Shown: positions 53,739 to 63,618, counted from the first letter of the stretch. The stretch: DNA of 64,000 bases from SABI01 sp963663665 (GCA_963663665.2 CAXXKP010000001.1:620001-684000); one strand, 5' to 3'. Numbers and translations are program-made. Notes: generated from the sequence alone by a model not told the origin.

Positions 53739-55136
53739 CTAAAAGAGTTCTCCTTGTCTCTCTATGGATAAAACGATACCACACTCTTTTTCAATATGCT
53801 CTATATATCGCTTCATATCAAACTTTCGCATTAACCCTTTATCATTCATATAGCGAATAAACCCAAATATGGGTCTTTGTGCCCAAGGTCTATCATGCTT
53901 ACCAAAACACCATGCAACACCAGCGAATCCATTAGGATCTCTTCCATCAAGTTGATACATATTATTTAGAGAAAGAGCAATCCTGTAGGCTTCTTTAGGA
54001 TCCTTTGTCCACTCTAAAATCTTCTTTCCCCAATACATCCTCATATAGTTGTGCATTGTGCCACATATTCTCAATTCACTTTGAGCAGCATTCCAATAGA
54101 TATCGTGAGTCATTGCATCCCTTAATTCATCAAATGAATAGATGTATTCTCTTGAATCTGTACTATGAATTAAGAGTGTCTCTTTTGCCCACGAGGGCAG
54201 TCCTTCAAAACTATCATAATGGGAATTATAAAACACATAGTTAAAAGCAAGTTCGCGGCGAACTATTAGCTGCTCAATAAAATCCTTTTTATCTTCAATC
54301 GTGGTCTCATTCACTCTACGATAAATCTCAATTGGAGAAATCTGTCCATAGTGAAGATAGGGACTTAATTCAGAAGAATAAGAGAGTAAAGGGTCATTTC
54401 TTTTAACAGAATAACCTTTTAGATGGTTTTCAATAAACATACGGAGTTTTTTTCTTGCTTCTTTTTCACCACCTCTCACTCCTTTGACTATAGAGATAGA
54501 ACGGTCAATCTTTAGTGAAGAAATCATCGTATCTATATCTTCATGATAAATATTTTCTAAAGGAAAAGGTCCACTGTAATATTCTCCTTCATAGTTTGGA
54601 GAAGGAGTCTCTTCAGCCCAGAAAGAGATCATAGGTTCAATTTTACGTCTCAGAGTTGCCGCTGAATATTCTTCTTTTAACGAAGCTTCTCTAATAGGAA
54701 CAACTAAGTTCGATTCAATCATCATAAGCGGAACTTGGATATTGCTTGCAACAAACCTCCTCCATTCCCTTTCATGACGTACATACGCCATATCGGTAAC
54801 AACAAGCACAGCATTTTTTGCTGCTTCTATTGCCCCAAGGGCAACATCTGAATGTGCAATAATCATTCTTATATTAAGGTATGATAAAGATTGATACACT
54901 TCTATAAGGCCTTGTATCATAAAATAGTAATGGCGGATTGAAGCTTCAGGATAGTTATCAGTGATCCCAAAGTATACTACAAGGGGTTTATTATAATAAT
55001 GTGCTTTCTCAATCGCATATAAAAGGGCATGGTTGTAGGCAACACGAGATGCTCCTTGCATCCAGTAGAGAATATAAGTGTTGTCTTTTTGTACTCTTTC
55101 TTGTTGTAAAACTGAAATACGTTGTTGTTCAATCAT
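53739..55136 (-). CDS. phrB: Class II CPD photolyase
   Basis: Light-driven flavoenzyme reversing cyclobutane pyrimidine dimers; 465 residues. Seen: N-terminal Rossmann domain with YWMQGASRVAYNHALLYAIEKA (class II start), SELSPYLHYGQISP (about residue 262), ELRICGTMHNYMRMYWGKKILEW and the FAD-site LDGRDPNGFAGVAWCFGKHDRPW (about residues 393-415). The AWCFGKHDRPW pattern marks class II. GAGGG precedes the ATG. Directly upstream of parE but the latter has its own promoter. Its presence implies the organism meets sunlight at some stage. Confidence 0.95.
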   Translation of the reverse strand: MIEQQRISVLQQERVQKDNTYILYWMQGASRVAYNHALLYAIEKAHYYNKPLVVYFGITDNYPEASIRHYYFMIQGLIEVYQSLSYLNIRMIIAHSDVALGAIEAAKNAVLVVTDMAYVRHEREWRRFVASNIQVPLMMIESNLVVPIREASLKEEYSAATLRRKIEPMISFWAEETPSPNYEGEYYSGPFPLENIYHEDIDTMISSLKIDRSISIVKGVRGGEKEARKKLRMFIENHLKGYSVKRNDPLLSYSSELSPYLHYGQISPIEIYRRVNETTIEDKKDFIEQLIVRRELAFNYVFYNSHYDSFEGLPSWAKETLLIHSTDSREYIYSFDELRDAMTHDIYWNAAQSELRICGTMHNYMRMYWGKKILEWTKDPKEAYRIALSLNNMYQLDGRDPNGFAGVAWCFGKHDRPWAQRPIFGFIRYMNDKGLMRKFDMKRYIEHIEKECGIVLSIERQGELF

Positions 55137-55507
55137 CTTTGTTCCCTCATGATAGGATATAGGTAATTATTAAAAACAGCTAATATAGAAAGTCAAGTGT
55201 ATAGCATATTCTCTTTATGAAAGTACGTATACTCCATCTTATGATGTTACTGAGAAAGGTTTCTACAATACATGAGTTCATGAAATCTGTACTTATACCA
55301 CATCATTATTGGGCAATCCCCTCACTTCTTTAAAAACCTCACTGATAATCATCATTGCACAATTTCTTCTTATTATTGAAATTATTATCACGTAGTTGAG
55401 AGTCTAAAGGTTGAACCAATGAAGAAAATTTGTGTATAGTTATGCTCTATGGAAGACCCTTTATCGCATAAAACAGATATTCAGAAAATGAATAAGGGGA
55501 GGTTCGT
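55137..55507. other. Intergenic region between photolyase and CNNM gene
   Basis: Divergent 370-bp spacer. A promoter for the rightward gene is proposed at 55411-55440: TTGAAC, 18-bp spacer, TATAGT. The remainder (55150-55400) is AT-rich with no recognised gene, repeat or RNA. Confidence 0.5.
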
Positions 55508-56761
55508 ATGAGCCTTCATATTCTTATCATCGTAGTACTATTATTGTTGTCAGCATTCTTTAGTTCTGCAGAGACAGCTTTTACTTCACTTTCATTCTTG
55601 CAGGTAAGAATGCTTGAAACAGACGTGAGAAAAAGAAGCATCCTTGCAGCTCACCTTGCTGCTACTCCTGATTTATTACTTACAACAATTCTTATTGGAA
55701 ATAATATTGTAAATTTGAGTGCCTCTGCACTCACTACAACCTTTGCCCTTTCTCTATGGGGAAACAAAGCAATTAGCATTGCAACTGGAATTCTCACCCT
55801 CCTCATCCTCATATTTGGAGAAATAGTACCAAAACAATTAGCTATTACTTATAATATGCGATTTGCAAGGGCTTCGGCTTACCCTATAAAACTATTAACT
55901 ATTGTCCTTTATCCTCTCATTATGACTATTAGATGGATAAGTGGATTAATTACATCTCTATTCAATCATGAAAAAGAAGGTTCTTTATCACTAGAATCGC
56001 TTATGCATGTAGTAGATGTGGCTGAGAATGAGGGTATTGTTGATGAGTATGAAACATCGCTTGTACAGAGAGTTCTCCATTTTAGTGAGGCCCCAGTAAA
56101 AAGTGTAATGACTCACCGAACCGATGTTTTTAGTATATCTGACACTCTAACCCTCAAAGAAGCATATAATCCTATCATCCAAAGCGGGTATTCTAGAATT
56201 CCTATTTACCACGAAAGCCCTGAAAATATCGTGGGCGTCGTGTTAATCAGGGACCTCCTTTTAGGTGAAGTCGAAGGAAAAAGTGATGAACAACTTCATT
56301 CCTTCCAACATACACCCTTGTATGTACCCGAAACACGGAAAGTAGACGACATGCTCTTTCAATTCCAACAAAATAAACTACAAATAGCAATAGTTCTTGA
56401 CGAATATGGTGGCCTTAGCGGTGTTGTAACGTTAGAAGATATCATCGAGCAACTTTTTGGCGAAATTTATGATGAACATGAAATTGGGCACCCATTACGT
56501 ATTCAGCCAGAAACTGAGGGGGTATTTATCATAAAGGCAGATACCTCTATCCAAGAAATAAGTGATCGTCTAGACCTTCATCTTTCAGGGCTAGACCTTT
56601 CTAAAACATTAGCAGCATTCTTAATTGAACAACTTGGTACAATTCCGGTACCAGGAGAACAGGTCGAACTTAACTTTGGAACATTTACTATAATTAAGAT
56701 GAAAAAGAAAAGAATTGAAGATGTGAGATTAGCCTTGAATTCAACTCAGTCAACAACTTAG
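55508..56761 (+). CDS. CNNM/CorC-type membrane protein with CBS pair
   Basis: 417-residue protein of the hemolysin C/CorB family, linked to magnesium or cobalt transport and efflux. Seen: DUF21 transmembrane domain (residues 1-180; AFFSSAETAFTSLSFLQVR and GNNIVNLSASAL, LIFGEIVPKQLA), two CBS domains (about residues 200-325; VMTHRTDVFSI, IVLDEYGGLSGVVTLEDIIEQLFGEIYDEHE) and the C-terminal CorC_HlyC domain. GGGGAGG precedes the ATG. The name hemolysin is historical; no lytic role is implied. Confidence 0.92.
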   Translation: MSLHILIIVVLLLLSAFFSSAETAFTSLSFLQVRMLETDVRKRSILAAHLAATPDLLLTTILIGNNIVNLSASALTTTFALSLWGNKAISIATGILTLLILIFGEIVPKQLAITYNMRFARASAYPIKLLTIVLYPLIMTIRWISGLITSLFNHEKEGSLSLESLMHVVDVAENEGIVDEYETSLVQRVLHFSEAPVKSVMTHRTDVFSISDTLTLKEAYNPIIQSGYSRIPIYHESPENIVGVVLIRDLLLGEVEGKSDEQLHSFQHTPLYVPETRKVDDMLFQFQQNKLQIAIVLDEYGGLSGVVTLEDIIEQLFGEIYDEHEIGHPLRIQPETEGVFIIKADTSIQEISDRLDLHLSGLDLSKTLAAFLIEQLGTIPVPGEQVELNFGTFTIIKMKKKRIEDVRLALNSTQSTT

Positions 56762-56774
56762 AGAAACTTCTGCA

Positions 56775-56803
56775 TTGACACCTTTAAAGCTCCTAGGTAT
56801 TAT
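56775..56803 (+). promoter_or_regulatory. Promoter of leuS, predicted leaderless
   Basis: Perfect TTGACA (56775-56780), 17-bp spacer, TATTAT (56798-56803), ending six nucleotides before ATG 56810, so the expected start point is the A of the start codon. No Shine-Dalgarno lies between. Strongest of the leaderless candidates. Confidence 0.7.
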
Positions 56804-56809
56804 TCCGGA

Positions 56810-59326
56810 ATGAGTAGTTATCCATTTGAAGAAATTGAATTAAAGTGGCAAGAATTTTGGGAAAAAAACCAAAGTTTTCGTGTATACGAAGATCCTTCTT
56901 ATCAAAAAGATAAGAGAGTATACGTCCTCGATATGTTCCCCTATCCTTCTGGGGCTGGATTACATGTAGGACACCCCGAAGGATATACAGCGACAGATAT
57001 CTATTGTCGATATCTTAGGATGAATGGCTACAATGTTCTTCATCCAATGGGGTTTGACTCTTTTGGACTACCTGCAGAAAATTATGCAATCAAGACAGGA
57101 ACTCATCCAAGAACAACTACTGAGGCTAATATTGAGAATTTCAGGAAACAAATAAAGCGCCTCGGCTTCAGTTATGACTGGTCGAGAGAAATCTCAACTC
57201 ATACTCAGGAGTATTATCGATGGACTCAATGGATATTCCTGAAACTCTATGAAAAGGGTCTTGCTTATGAGGCTGTCACCCCAATTAACTGGTGTCCAGA
57301 TTGTCTTACTGGTATTGCAAATGAAGAAGTCAAAGATGGTAAGTGTGAGCGATGTGGTTCTTTAGTAACAAAGAAGAATATCCGCCAGTGGATGTTAAAA
57401 ATTACTGAGTATGCTGAACGACTCTTAGAAGACCTCGATACTGTAGACTGGTCTGATTCTATCAAGGCAATGCAACGAAACTGGATTGGAAAGAGTGAAG
57501 GAGCTAGTGTCTCTTTTAAAATTGAAAATTCATCAGAAATCCTTGAAGTCTATACAACTCGTAGTGACACACTCTTTGGTGCGACATATATGGTTGTCTC
57601 TCCAGAACATCCTTTAGTAGGTGCTCTTACAACAAAAGAACAATCACCATTGGTGACAGAATATATTCACCAAGCTTCTCATAAATCAGATTTAGAGAGA
57701 ACTGATCTTGCTAAAGATAAAACTGGGGTATTCAGTGGCTCTTATGCTATCAACCCAGTGAATGGTAAGAAAATTCCTATTTGGGTAGCAGACTACGTCC
57801 TCGCATCTTATGGAACAGGCGCTATTATGGCTGTTCCAGCTCATGATACAAGAGACTGGGAATTTGCTATTAAGTTTAATCTCCCTATCATTGAAGTCTT
57901 GAAAAGTGAGATCGATGTACAAAAAGAGGCCTTTACAGGTGATGGAATCCATGTTAATTCAGAGTTTTTAAATGGTTTGGATAAACAAACTGCTATTGAT
58001 ACAATGAACTCCTACTTAGAAGAAAAGGGAATTGGGAAAAAAAGTACAGCCTACAAATTACGAGACTGGGTATTCTCAAGGCAGAGATACTGGGGAGAAC
58101 CCATCCCCCTCGTTCACTGCCCTTCATGTGGTATCGTCCCTGTTCCAGAAGAAGAACTTCCACTTACCCTTCCTGATGTAGAATCCTACACTATTAGTGG
58201 CACAGGGGAGTCCCCATTAGCAACAATTGATGAATGGGTACAAACAACGTGTCCTGTGTGCGGAGAAAAAGCAAAAAGAGAAACAAACACGATGCCACAA
58301 TGGGCTGGTTCTTGCTGGTATTACCTTCGTTTCTTAGATCCTCACAACACAAATGGATTAGCTAGTAAAGAGGCTATGGATTATTGGATGCCAGTCGATT
58401 TATATGTTGGAGGAGCAGAACATGCTGTTCTTCACCTTCTTTATGCACGATTCTGGCACAAAGTCTTATATGATATTGGACTTGTAAAAGATAAAGAGCC
58501 TTTCCAAAGACTCGTAAATCAAGGAATGATTACCTCATTTGCATTCCAACGAAGTGATAAAACACTAGTGCCAACAGATATGGTTGATGAGGTTTCTACA
58601 GATACATTCATTGAAAAAGCAACAGGAGCTCCCTTAGAAAGAGTTATCGCAAAAATGTCCAAGAGCCTTAAAAATGTTATCAATCCTGATGAGATTATTA
58701 AGGAGTATGGGGCCGATTCAATGCGAACCTATGAAATGTTCATGGGACCATTACAAGTCTCTAAACCATGGGCAACTGCAGGATTATCTGGGGTGTTTCG
58801 ATTCTTAGACAGGATATGGCGTCTAACGGAGAAGGAATTAAGTAATGAAGATCCTGATAAAGAACTCTTAAAAACTCTTCATAAAACGATTAAGAAAGTA
58901 ACACATGATACCGCTAGCCTAGATTTTAATACAGCTATTAGCCAGATGATGATTTTAGTGAATGAACTGTATAAGAGAGAAACTCTTCCTAGAAGTATTT
59001 GGGAACCGTTTATTCTCCTATTAAGTCCGTACGTACCTCACCTAAGTGAGGAGTTATGGGCTTTAGCTGGTCATGAACCATCAGTAACAACACAATCGTG
59101 GCCTGAGTATGATGAAACACTTACTGTCGATAATGTTGTTGAAATTGTTGTCCAAATAAATGGAAAGCTTAGAGCTAGATTTGAACAAAGTAAAGGATTA
59201 GATAAAGAATCTATCCTTAAAGAAGCTCTGGCTCTAGAGAGAATTCAAGAATTAATCGAAGGAAAAACTATCGTTAAGACGATTGTCGTTCCAGATAAAT
59301 TAGTGAACATTGTTATGAAAGGATAG
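56810..59326 (+). CDS. leuS: Leucyl-tRNA synthetase
   Basis: Charges tRNA-Leu; 838 residues, full length. Seen: class I signature PYPSGAGLHVGHPEGYTATD (about residues 45-64, HIGH variant HVGH), a zinc-type CPDC/CERCG pair (about residues 160-182), the editing domain with TRSDTLFGATYMV, the WVFSRQRYWGEPIP segment, and KMSKSLKNV (about residue 617). Preceded 48 bp upstream by the CNNM gene, but with its own consensus promoter directly before the ATG. Ends at a strong terminator. Confidence 0.97.
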   Translation: MSSYPFEEIELKWQEFWEKNQSFRVYEDPSYQKDKRVYVLDMFPYPSGAGLHVGHPEGYTATDIYCRYLRMNGYNVLHPMGFDSFGLPAENYAIKTGTHPRTTTEANIENFRKQIKRLGFSYDWSREISTHTQEYYRWTQWIFLKLYEKGLAYEAVTPINWCPDCLTGIANEEVKDGKCERCGSLVTKKNIRQWMLKITEYAERLLEDLDTVDWSDSIKAMQRNWIGKSEGASVSFKIENSSEILEVYTTRSDTLFGATYMVVSPEHPLVGALTTKEQSPLVTEYIHQASHKSDLERTDLAKDKTGVFSGSYAINPVNGKKIPIWVADYVLASYGTGAIMAVPAHDTRDWEFAIKFNLPIIEVLKSEIDVQKEAFTGDGIHVNSEFLNGLDKQTAIDTMNSYLEEKGIGKKSTAYKLRDWVFSRQRYWGEPIPLVHCPSCGIVPVPEEELPLTLPDVESYTISGTGESPLATIDEWVQTTCPVCGEKAKRETNTMPQWAGSCWYYLRFLDPHNTNGLASKEAMDYWMPVDLYVGGAEHAVLHLLYARFWHKVLYDIGLVKDKEPFQRLVNQGMITSFAFQRSDKTLVPTDMVDEVSTDTFIEKATGAPLERVIAKMSKSLKNVINPDEIIKEYGADSMRTYEMFMGPLQVSKPWATAGLSGVFRFLDRIWRLTEKELSNEDPDKELLKTLHKTIKKVTHDTASLDFNTAISQMMILVNELYKRETLPRSIWEPFILLLSPYVPHLSEELWALAGHEPSVTTQSWPEYDETLTVDNVVEIVVQINGKLRARFEQSKGLDKESILKEALALERIQELIEGKTIVKTIVVPDKLVNIVMKG

Positions 59327-59392
59327 CTTTTCACACCGCAAGCAATATAAAAGTGTAGGTATATAAATAACTCTACATTAGTGAAAACAGAA

Positions 59393-59428
59393 AAGAGGCT
59401 GTTAGCGATATCTTTGCAACAGCCTCTT
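59393..59428. terminator. Bidirectional terminator, leuS and DUF2202 gene
   Basis: Stem AAGAGGCTGTT / AACAGCCTCTT with a 14-nt loop. T-rich tracts follow on both strands. Confidence 0.9.
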
Positions 59429-59459
59429 ATTGTTTTATATATAAAGAAAATATTTTTTC

Positions 59460-60101
59460 TTAATTACTACGTAGAATTTCGTTATATCTGGACTCACTTA
59501 TATAAGCAGGTTCGTATTTTTCATTATACCTACTAAGCTGATTAATGAAAGCCCTCATATGTTGTTCACTACCTGCTAACAAGTTCTCATACACTCGAAT
59601 AGTATCTTCATCTGTAGTATTAGCAAGTAATTTCTCTAAATCAGAAATATCTAAATCTTCTATAAGAGCTCCTACTTTTATTGCTTCAACGATAGAAACC
59701 GATCCCTTTTCAACAAGAGTATTATACAAACCTGCAATTTCTTCATTAGTAAAGACTCCAACATCAGCATATTCCACAGGATCAGCTATTCCTTTGATTT
59801 CCATTAAATATGCAACAGCATCCATATGGTTTTGTTCGGCCTTTGCTATGTTTCCAAAAGTTCTTAAATTCCATTTTTCATAAAGAGTAAGGTAGACATC
59901 TCTGGCTAATTTCTCTTCTTCTCTCATTAAAAGGACCCCATCTTCAATGCTTGAATCAGCTTGGACACTCATCTCTACTGCTACCGGAGTAACTGTATCA
60001 ACAGGTATTTGACTCTCCATCGTTCCTTGGGCTCCTAACATCCCAGCAGCCATTAAGGCTGCTGTCATCGATGCTATAATTGCTTTTCGATATACGTTCA
60101 T
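59460..60101 (-). CDS. Secreted DUF2202 ferritin-like protein
   Basis: 213 residues. Seen: signal peptide with AALMAAGMLGAQG (cleavage near residue 24), a short linker, then a ferritin-like four-helix domain: GVLLMREEEKLARDVYLTLYEKWNL (Glu ligands, about residues 55-80), AEQNHMDAVAYLMEI (ExxH, about residues 88-102) and LLAGSEQHMRAFINQL (ExxH, about residues 178-193). These carboxylate/His positions suit a di-iron site. DUF2202 function is unknown; redox or metal handling outside the membrane is possible. GAGG precedes the ATG, 3 bp after the preceding small gene. Confidence 0.88.
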   Translation of the reverse strand: MNVYRKAIIASMTAALMAAGMLGAQGTMESQIPVDTVTPVAVEMSVQADSSIEDGVLLMREEEKLARDVYLTLYEKWNLRTFGNIAKAEQNHMDAVAYLMEIKGIADPVEYADVGVFTNEEIAGLYNTLVEKGSVSIVEAIKVGALIEDLDISDLEKLLANTTDEDTIRVYENLLAGSEQHMRAFINQLSRYNEKYEPAYISESRYNEILRSN

Positions 60102-60104
60102 TGG

Positions 60105-60464
60105 TTACCTCGCTCTAAAACCTTGAGCATAATTTCGTCGTTGGCCACCGATAGCTCCATCTACCTGATATTGTCCTTGTCTTTCCCCGGTTTCTAGGTA
60201 GAGACAATCTTCACCAAGTAAGCAATCTTCACCTGGAGTGCGAAGTTGCTGGCGTGCCATTCCACGGTCCATAATATATGTATTGTCCACTAAAAGATTT
60301 TCTGTGTCTACAGTATCACTCGCAAGAGCATATGCACCACGTCCTACAAATCCAGTATCACTAGAACTTCGGCCAAAACTTTGATTACCTCTTCCTGCGA
60401 AAACCGACACTGTTACTAACATGAAAATTAGAACCAGTAACACTACACCTTTTCTTTTACTCAT
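60105..60464 (-). CDS. Small secreted protein paired with DUF2202
   Basis: 119 residues, not recognised. Seen: signal peptide KGVVLLVLIFMLVTVSVFA followed by GRGNQSFGRSSSDTG; the mature part is Gly/Arg/Gln-rich and has two cysteines in GEDCLLGEDCLYLETGERQG, a short CLLGEDC repeat that could form a disulfide or bind metal. ATG 60464 has AAGGAG upstream; a longer frame has no ribosome site. It precedes the DUF2202 gene by 3 bp, so the two are co-expressed and probably act together. Confidence 0.75.
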   Translation of the reverse strand: MSKRKGVVLLVLIFMLVTVSVFAGRGNQSFGRSSSDTGFVGRGAYALASDTVDTENLLVDNTYIMDRGMARQQLRTPGEDCLLGEDCLYLETGERQGQYQVDGAIGGQRRNYAQGFRAR

Positions 60465-60663
60465 TTTGTTCTCCTTAGGAGCCTTACATGACTCCTTTTT
60501 GATTTGATAAATGAATACTACAACTCTCAAATAGAAAGAGGGTAAATGAAAAGTGAAGATTGCGTAAATGAGAAAATTTTTTTATTGTTATCTTAAAATA
60601 TGCGAAAAGTATTATTTAAACTTAAGAAGGAAAACATACTTTATCAGTTGATATTCTAAGAAG

Positions 60664-63618
60664 TTACAATGCAATAGTAAATGAAAACTCGAAAGGACAA
60701 GCTTTTACCTGATATGGATCTTCTACAAGAGGCCCGCAAGAGGCTGAACCTAGTCCAGAAACCTTATAGTCTAAATTAAGGGTAAGGAATTCTTCTTTTG
60801 TAAGTTCATTAGTATGTTGTGCTTTTTCTATCTGCTTACGAGAATAGGGCCATAATGAAAAATTAAACAAAGAGGAACTCGTGATAGTGATATCATTTTT
60901 TGCATGTAGGGTAATTTCCCTTACATCACTCCTGTTACCGTTATCCTGTGGATATATATATTCAGTCCAAAGTTTATCAATGGGAAGTGAGTACCTTCCG
61001 ATAATCTGTGCCTCTTTAGAATCACTGTACGATTCTCCAGGACCACGACCATACCAAGAAAGACTTTTTACAGATTTAGTAATTCCAGTAGTAATACCAA
61101 TTTTTGGGATAAAGAATGGAATTTCACCAAAAGGTTCTCCGTTAATAGTAAGAGTCAGATTCTTCCCTGCAACGAGGTATGTATAGGTAATGTGGAACCC
61201 ATAATCAAGAACTGGCGGTGCTGCAATCGCTTTTACAATAAAAATAAACATGCCTTCAAGCTCTTTCTGTTCAACTTCTACAACATGCTCTTGGAAAACA
61301 TCAAAGAAGTATTTTCGCCAGTTCTCGTTATGATAAACAACATAATTATCAATAACAGGTCGGAAGAACTCAATTCTAGGCGATCTCATTAACAGTTGCT
61401 CCCCTTCGAATATGAGGGAAATGAGCTTCCCCTCAACTTTGTTAAACCTAAGGGAACTAGAATCGCATTTGATTTCAGTACTAAATTGGTCTCTTATAAT
61501 ATTGGATACTGGGGGGAAGGGCTCTTTCATTTTCTGGAAGCGTTCATTTTCAGAAAAGGAAAACTGATATACTCCAAGGGTATTTCCTTCAATAATTTTT
61601 TCATCATTCTGAGAATTCTCTACTATGGTAAATACAATAAAATATTCTTTTTGTTTATTCAACTTAGGAAGTGAGGGAAGAAAAAAAGTATACGCCTCAT
61701 CAGGGCGTATGCCCTCAAATCCCGTAATAGAAGACTCCCCTATTGAATAGCCATTTTCTAATATAGTATAGCTAATTTTAACAAAGGATAGGTTAGAAAA
61801 GTAATAATGATTCTCTATTACAAAAACATACTTTTCCTTCTGAAATATTTTTACGGGAGAGATAACTTGTTTATACTCTATGAGACCTGGAGACGGTGTG
61901 AGATCAGGAAACACCAATCCATCAATACAAAAGTTACTGTTATTGGGATAATCGTTAAAATCACCTCCGTATGCATAGTAGGTTTGACCTTTATTATCAA
62001 TTCTTTTAATACCATGGTCACTAAACTCCCACACAAAATGACCTTGAATAGAAGGGTAAGTCTCAAAAACATCTTGATAATCCTTTAAGCCTCCAGGTCC
62101 ATTACCCATCGCGTGAGCATATTCACAAATTATTCTCGGCTTCCCTATTGGATTCTTCCCAAGTTCAATCATTTTTTCCCTTGACGAATACATTGTAGAA
62201 ACAACATCAACAACAGTGGCATTACGATCCTCTTCATAATGGATAAGGCGAGTTGGATCTATTTCTTTTGCAGCCAAGTATGATTTCTCAAAGCATATTC
62301 CCATCCCGGATTCATTACCTAATGACCAGAGAAGGATACTCGGATGATTAATCTGTGCTTTTACATGGCGAGTTATTCGATCAATAAAAGAGGGAATAGC
62401 GTTTACATCTTCGGCTGCATAGTTTGATTTATCTACGAGCATAAAACCGTGAGCCTCAAGATCTGTTTCTGCAATAACCATAAGCCCTAGTTGATCAGTT
62501 AGTTCATAGAATCGAGGATCATTAGGATAGTGGCTTGTCCTTACAGCATTTATGTTATAGCGCTTCATAAGAAGTAATTCTTCTTTAACCCTACTCATAG
62601 TTACTGCTCTTCCCCGTTCAGGGTCATGGTCATGTCGATTCACCCCATGCATCTTAAAATATGAACCGTTAAGATACATAAGCCCATCTTTAACCGTGAG
62701 CTCTCTAAATCCAAATCTTATAGGGGTATATTCTCCATTATCAGTAATTACCACAAGATAATAAAGGTTTGGTTCTTCTGGATTCCATTCCTTTACATTT
62801 TTAATGATTGTTTCATATGGAGCAGATGGTGTAAGGATATCTTCAAAAACACATTTTTTATGTTGATTATAGAGCTTAATAGGTAATGACTTTTCTGGCT
62901 TCTCCATCTTAATATCAATAAAAAGACGATATGTTTCTTCATCTAATCTTGTGGTACGAACAATAATATCTTTCGGACTACTGTTCTTCTTTTCATAAAT
63001 GTAAATATCACGAATAATGCCACTAGTCCACCACATATCTTGATCTTCAAGATAGGTTGAATCAGCCCATTTAAGAACAACAAGAGCAATTTCATTTTCA
63101 CCATCATCAATAAATTCTGTAATATCAAATTCGGAAGAAAGACGAGAACCTTTAGCAAAACCAATATTATGCCCATTTATGTAGAGAGTATATACGGTTT
63201 CCACTCCGTCTGTTCGCAAAATGTATTGAGTATTTTCTTTAATATGAATCTTGAACGTACGATGAAATAGGCTTGTTGGATTGTTTGAGGGAACTTTATA
63301 GGGGATTAATGGAAATGGATATCCCTCATCCGTGTAATGAAGGTGTGAATATCCATTAAGTTCAATTACAGAAGGGACTTCAATTTCAGGCCAATCATTT
63401 CGGTTCTTCCTAGGAGCCAAATAATCCTCATTACAGTACTGGGGATTAATAAAATATTGATATTTCCACTTACCGGAAAGGAGGGTAAACCCATTAGATT
63501 TCATCCTATTAAGAGAAAGTGCTTTTTCTACATCATCATAGCTAAAGAAATAAGCATGAGGAGGTAATATATTCGAATGTAGTTGTGTAATATCCATATA
63601 GAAGGGCGTTTTATCCAT
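60664..63618 (-). CDS. lacZ: Beta-galactosidase, GH2 (LacZ type)
   Basis: Hydrolyses beta-galactosides; 984 residues, cytoplasmic (no signal peptide). Seen: N-terminal jelly-roll (WPEIEVPSVIELNGY, FHRTFKI), immunoglobulin-like domains, the TIM barrel with MHGVNRHDHDPERGRAV (about residue 325), RTSHYPNDPRFYELTDQLG, acid/base Glu in LLWSLGNESGMG (about residue 435), nucleophile Glu in IICEYAHAMGNGPGG (about residue 500), and a C-terminal small-chain domain with SWYGRGPGESYSDSK. AAGGA lies nine bases before the ATG; only 12 bp separate it from the upstream hydrolase gene, so the two form an operon for saccharide use. Confidence 0.94.
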   Translation of the reverse strand: MDKTPFYMDITQLHSNILPPHAYFFSYDDVEKALSLNRMKSNGFTLLSGKWKYQYFINPQYCNEDYLAPRKNRNDWPEIEVPSVIELNGYSHLHYTDEGYPFPLIPYKVPSNNPTSLFHRTFKIHIKENTQYILRTDGVETVYTLYINGHNIGFAKGSRLSSEFDITEFIDDGENEIALVVLKWADSTYLEDQDMWWTSGIIRDIYIYEKKNSSPKDIIVRTTRLDEETYRLFIDIKMEKPEKSLPIKLYNQHKKCVFEDILTPSAPYETIIKNVKEWNPEEPNLYYLVVITDNGEYTPIRFGFRELTVKDGLMYLNGSYFKMHGVNRHDHDPERGRAVTMSRVKEELLLMKRYNINAVRTSHYPNDPRFYELTDQLGLMVIAETDLEAHGFMLVDKSNYAAEDVNAIPSFIDRITRHVKAQINHPSILLWSLGNESGMGICFEKSYLAAKEIDPTRLIHYEEDRNATVVDVVSTMYSSREKMIELGKNPIGKPRIICEYAHAMGNGPGGLKDYQDVFETYPSIQGHFVWEFSDHGIKRIDNKGQTYYAYGGDFNDYPNNSNFCIDGLVFPDLTPSPGLIEYKQVISPVKIFQKEKYVFVIENHYYFSNLSFVKISYTILENGYSIGESSITGFEGIRPDEAYTFFLPSLPKLNKQKEYFIVFTIVENSQNDEKIIEGNTLGVYQFSFSENERFQKMKEPFPPVSNIIRDQFSTEIKCDSSSLRFNKVEGKLISLIFEGEQLLMRSPRIEFFRPVIDNYVVYHNENWRKYFFDVFQEHVVEVEQKELEGMFIFIVKAIAAPPVLDYGFHITYTYLVAGKNLTLTINGEPFGEIPFFIPKIGITTGITKSVKSLSWYGRGPGESYSDSKEAQIIGRYSLPIDKLWTEYIYPQDNGNRSDVREITLHAKNDITITSSSLFNFSLWPYSRKQIEKAQHTNELTKEEFLTLNLDYKVSGLGSASCGPLVEDPYQVKACPFEFSFTIAL

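Noticed and set aside
55150..55400. Hidden small gene or tRNA between the photolyase and CNNM genes
   Set aside because: No cloverleaf, no ribosome site followed by an open frame, and no repeat was found.
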